A stretch of DNA of 60,000 nucleotides. Source: Hydractinia symbiolongicarpus. Taxonomy: Eukaryota; Cnidaria; Hydrozoa; Anthoathecata; Hydractiniidae. The stretch is taken from the NCBI RefSeq assembly GCF_029227915.1, contig NC_079880.1:23252501-23312500 (forward strand), read 5' to 3'. The notes under the pieces were generated by a model, which saw only the letters and a program-made list of their open reading frames with translations, was not told the origin of the DNA and did not search any database. Made by a program: the position numbers and the translations under genes. Shown one piece after another: positions 54,461 through 60,000 of the stretch (positions within the stretch are counted from its first letter, which is position 1; the number at the start of each line of letters is the position of its first letter).

Positions 54461-56300
54461 TATTCTTATTCCTGCATAACTGATTTTTACATAACACATT
54501 TTTGCATAACTGATCAAAGTCAAACACAAATCTTTTTCCACGTATATGGTAAAATCAGTTAGTTTATTGCAAACCTTGCCCAAGGTTGACACAAAATGTG
54601 AAAAATAAACAAAAAATTGTGTTTTGGCAGAGATTTCTATCCAAGGTGTAAAAAAAAATGAATTGCAAGAATAAATTATAATGCAACAAAAAGATGTCTT
54701 ACATAGGGTTCTTCCTCACTGAACTTTAGACAAAATGTCAAACCCGAAATTAATAAAAGCGGTCCTTTTAGCAACTTGCATGCTGCTTTACCATTAATAA
54801 AATCTTACACAACATTTCAAATCTCACATAGTATTCTGTCACAAATGTTTACATAAAATATTTAATAAAACAGCTTGTATTAAACTAATTGGCAAAAAGA
54901 TTTTTTGGCTGGTTACGCAAATTAGAAATGCAACAAAAAGTTCGCGTCATAACGAGTCATGATAAAACAACAACAATCAATCAATCTAACAGTTCATTCT
55001 TTGTCAATTTTTGCACCAAATTTGCAACACAAAATAAAAATTCTAAATAATACTAAGTTCTCTTTTATTATTTCGCATACTGACGGTCTTTGTAAAAGAT
55101 AAGAGGTTAGGAAAAAATCGAAGTTGGCAAAATTTAATTACTTTGGTATATCTATTGCATATGCCCTCTAAAACAATATTTTAATCCACTATGCCAAAGA
55201 ACAATAGTTTGCAACAAGCATCAGTTATTTCGATGATATTGCATACACTCTTTCCTCACAAAAGCTTCACAAGTGAAAAAAAAAGAATTGCAAAAGAGGT
55301 TGCAGGGAGTGCTTCTGATTCAACAAAAATCAGTTGTTTTGACATTTTGCATGTTGTCCTTACCCATTAAATCTTACACCAAATTTCAAAAAACTACAAT
55401 TTGGAACGCATCAAATTTAAATTGAGAAGGGTCAGTCATTTTAGTAGTCCTTTCCGGTAAGAATTTATACAAAATGTAAAAAACGGAGCTTGAAAGGTGT
55501 AAAATCTAATTCTTCTTCAGCGTATAGTCCTTCCTCACAAAATTAACATAAAATGTCAAAAAGGTTCAGTTATAACATCTAAAACATAAAAAATCTTTTC
55601 TATAACCATATGTCATGCAATTGACTTCCACAAAATGTTCACCTTAGAGCTTCACAAGCCACGGCCTGTAAATTAAAAACAACTAGGATGAGGTTTTTTT
55701 GTCTATTTCATGCCTTCCTGCCCCAAAGAATTTATATAAAAAGTGAAAATTGAGTGGTAATACGGAAATTTCTATTATTTTATATATATATTGTATATGC
55801 CTTTTACAACAATAAGTTAATTCAAAACAATAAAAAAAAATTGCATTTTAAGAAAAAGTAATTTCTGCATATACTTTATTTTCAGAAATTTTTACAGGAA
55901 AAGAATTTTACAAACCAAAAAAGATCAGGAAAGTGTTTAGATTTTTTATGGCTAGAAACTTTTGATGTATTTTGTCAGGATTTTACTTTTTGTATATAAA
56001 TTGCCAGAGATGAATTTCTCATTTTAACTGCAACAAAATATAAAAAAAAAGTAAAAAAAAGCTGCGTAAATTTTCCCCATAATGTCAAAAAACTGAATAT
56101 TTAAAATTAAAATTTAAAATATAAAAAATTAAGAAACCAAAAAACAGTTTAAACATTTAGAACAACAAAAATCACCACACTTAGCTACCAGAATTACTAC
56201 ATGTTAAATAAAAATGCTTTTGTCATATTGCATACAACCGATGTAAGTTTAGTTACACAAAATCTGAAAAGTACAATATATATGTGAATAAAGAAGAATT
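54460..56300. repeat. Degenerate tandem array, units about 110-180 bp
   Basis: Recurring words appear in the same order: CCTTCCTCAC or TCTTTCCTCAC, a TTTACACAAAATGTCAAA-like word (AGACAAAATGTCAAA, ACATAAAATGTCAAA, TACAAAATGTAAA, ACCAAATTTCAAA), a purine/AT stretch, AAATCTTA, and TTGCATA/TTGCATG. At least seven units can be followed, with considerable decay. No coding potential. Confidence 0.5.
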
Positions 56301-57725
<1,425 letters not shown>

Positions 57726-58448
57726 TCTATATAATAATACGCAAAGTGTGTCTATGTGTCTGTAACAGGCAAAGTGGATGTGTTCATTATCCTTTGACGT
57801 AGCCGAAAAAGTGTGTCTGAAATGTTAAATATTTGGACGTTACGGCGCAACGTCAATAGCCCTAATTTAACGACAATATTCTATATTAAATTAACGAAGC
57901 CACTACAGTGCACTTTGCGGCTAAATAACTTGGAAATGAGGTGGGACGTCAATGATTTTTCACTGCGTGAGTAACTAGGGACCAGCTAGGACCAAATTTT
58001 GCAATTCCTCCAAATCTGGATTCATAAATCCGTGTCGGAATGGACGGGTTTATGATGTTTTCAAAAAACCTTTAAACCACAATATTTCCGAAACCGTTTG
58101 TCAAAAGTACATGATCCTATACATTTTCTTGATCAGCGTTTCAAGATCCATGCGATGAAGGCAACAGGTATACAATTATTTTTTTTTTAACTTATGTTTT
58201 GGCCCGTCTTTGCTAACGTTCGCAAAATTTTTAAACCGTTTTATCTTCTTTGGCGTTCCTTGAAAAATATGATCCTACACATTATTTTGATCAACGTTTT
58301 AACCTCTGAAAATTACAGGAAACGGTAAACAAATTTCGACAATTCTTTTTCGTATTTGCACACCTGACGTCAGCAAAACATCGAAAACAACTTATTTCTC
58401 TATTGTTCTTCTGCCTAAATGGATTTCTCCACGGGCCTTATCGACTAG
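57726..58448 (+). mobile_element. Non-autonomous Helitron (723 bp)
   Basis: Begins TCTATATAATAATACGCAAAG after an A and ends CTAG before a T, so it fits insertion between A and T with 5' TC and 3' CTAG. A short stem (TGGA/TCCA) and CACGGGCC precede the end by about 12 nt. The start has the TGTGTCTATGTGTCTGT word seen in related copies. Inside, two diverged direct repeats of about 165 bp occur (CATGATCCTATACATT...TTGATCAGCGTTT and TATGATCCTACACATT...TTGATCAACGTTT). No protein is encoded; it would depend on an autonomous Helitron. Confidence 0.8.
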
Positions 58449-59200
58449 TTTTATATATTAATTTCCTTGCTTAAGTGAGCATGGTTGTTCACGCACAAAA
58501 ATCACCAATCACTTTCTTGCGGTGCATGCATTTGCTCTTCTAAGGCATGATGGTATGCTAAAATTTACTAAGTTAAGAAGACTCGCAAAACGGGGGTTTA
58601 TTTTCTATTCGTGTTAAAGCCAAATGGGGCGTAATGATAAAAAATAATACCCTTTTACCCCCGATTTATCATGCGCGTGCCGTAATTCAGGAAAACAAAT
58701 TTGTCAACAACTGAACAGAGTAATCCAAGCGAGAAAAAGGGTGTATTCTTGTTATAGCTTTTGTTTTGTACTCATTTTTGTCATAATTAATTTCGAAAAA
58801 GATATTTTTAAAAAAAGGATGTCAAAGTTTACTGATAACCAGATTAGTTTAAAGTTTGTTTGTTCTTCTTTATCTTCTATTTTTGTGTTCTGGGAGCGAG
58901 GTTGCTACTTTTATAAAAAATCAATCGCATTGGAATATAATTCGAGTGCAGAATGTGAAAACGAAACTGTTGTTGTATTAAAAGTTGCCGTTGTTAGAAA
59001 TTTGTTTTATAAAGAAGAAGGACACTAATTGGAAATGTATACAATTGTCTAAGACAATTGCATACATTCCCAATCAGCTCTCATTGGGACAAAGTAAAGT
59101 TAAGTAATCCAATTCATCATGGTAAAAAATTATTTAACAGTATTGTGTTGGTTCTTTTGTTAAAGTTAAAGGTAACAACTTAAATTAAATTTGAGCAAAT
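58449..59200. other. No recognisable gene
   Basis: A frame at 58741-59028 starts with GTG and has no family signature. An inverted repeat ATGTATACAATTGTCT / AGACAATTGCATACAT (59035-59066) can form a stem with a very short loop. The stretch may be the 5' remainder of the Helitron fragment that follows. Confidence 0.4.
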
Positions 59201-59482
59201 CAAACTAAGCTTCGTGTTGATAGTTATGAAGGCTTCGCTGACCATTTGAATGCACAAGCTAAACAGCAAGGTCTTCCACCAGGTCGTATTGTTGTCCTTC
59301 CTTCAAGTTTTCAAGGAAGTCCACGTGCTATGGCACAGAATTATGCAGACGATATAGATAGTGTTATTTCAGCAGAAATTCCTAACCAACTCCAACAACC
59401 TCGAGCTATTTGAAACTGTACGATCATGTATGATTCATGGACCATGTGGCCATTAAAAACCTAATTCCAGATGTATGGAAGA
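59201..59482 (+). pseudogene. Canonical Helitron Rep-domain fragment, deleted
   Basis: The frame from about 59201 reads TKLRVDSYEGFADHLNAQA, then GLPPGRIVVLPSSFQGSPRA and MAQNYADDIDS. This is the core of the Helitron_like_N domain of canonical (non-Helentron) Helitrons. The frame then degrades, and another frame gives LFETVRSCMIHGPCG and a Cys-Met-Asp-like end, which normally lies well downstream next to the HUH motif. The intervening part, including the nickase residues, is therefore lost. It is clearly different in sequence from the Rep at 27-28 kb, so two rolling-circle lineages are present. Confidence 0.8.
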
Positions 59483-60000
59483 TAATGTTTGTACAAAAAA
59501 GTTTTGAATAAATTTTTTAGCCTCTATCATTGCTATGCATTATATAGACGTCGTAGAATGGAATACATATCAATGTAAATCATATTGCAGTAGATGCTCG
59601 ATATGTCAGTGCACCTGAATCAATGGGTTTGAAGCTCTCGCTTTTTATTCTAGCATTAAATATTAGATATTTTACGTTTTAACTATTTGTAGTAAAATAA
59701 AGAAGTAACAAGGCTTCGTTGTGAATATAAGTACCGGCCGGCATTTGAAACAGAATAAACGTGTTTTTACACCACAAAACATAAGAATGAAAGACAAAAG
59801 CTTTAGTACAGTCGCGAAGACCAACATTGTAATGGAATTGTTTATTTTGTGAATAAAGTGTCAAACTTTGCATGGACATTCTTTGGTATGAAGAGAATCA
59901 ATTTAGAAGTGGTGCCCAAAATTCTGACTCCTTGATGACGTTATAGTGAAGTCATGTGGTCTCAAAATGGCCCATACTTTTTTTGGTCAAATCATGTTAA
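59483..60000. other. No recognisable gene
   Basis: AT-rich sequence to the window end. Nothing recognised. Confidence 0.4.

Overview
The window is AT-rich, intron-bearing nuclear DNA from an animal, most likely an invertebrate. A hydrozoan or other cnidarian is my best guess from the transposon mix (a Helentron with an endonuclease domain, hAT, piggyBac) and from a lineage-style BTB family, but no gene here fixes the species. There is no operon structure, rRNA, CRISPR array or tRNA that I could recognise. Most open frames in the window are chance or shadow frames.

Layout. 1-9 kb: remnants of a small BTB/POZ-BACK gene family (BACK and C-terminal exons at 1.2-1.7 kb, a decayed BTB exon at 2.9 kb, and an almost complete two-exon copy at 8.2-9.0 kb with one frameshift), interrupted by a 2.25 kb internally deleted hAT transposon (4899-7144). 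12.5-13.3 kb: a 712 bp non-autonomous DNA transposon carrying a 60 bp palindrome-rich minisatellite. 16.3-31.2 kb: a decayed Helentron-class element. Its 5' half (16277-21521) is tandemly duplicated almost perfectly at 21522-26241. The polyprotein order is 2A ribosome-skipping leader, cysteine peptidase-like domain, 17-residue repeats, Cys-rich domain, HUH Rep with a two-tyrosine motif, Pif1-type helicase, and an endonuclease/exonuclease/phosphatase (EEP) domain.

38-54 kb: a segmental duplication carrying two paralogous genes for small secreted, very basic, two-cysteine peptides (42945-43175 and 52168-52404). I consider them the most interesting intact genes here and candidate host-defence peptides. 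The region upstream of the first copy holds a piggyBac transposase remnant that is itself split by a retroelement-like insertion, so the conserved promoter block lies 4.4 kb from the coding exon. The second copy keeps the compact arrangement. A protein-kinase pseudogene lies between them (48 kb).

54-60 kb: a degenerate tandem array, a 232 bp (AT)n microsatellite, a 723 bp non-autonomous Helitron with TC/CTAG ends (57726-58448) and a fragment of a second, canonical Helitron Rep protein (59.2-59.5 kb). Further Helitron-type 3' ends (short hairpin plus CTAG) occur near 3.6, 9.8, 19.5 and 34.6 kb.
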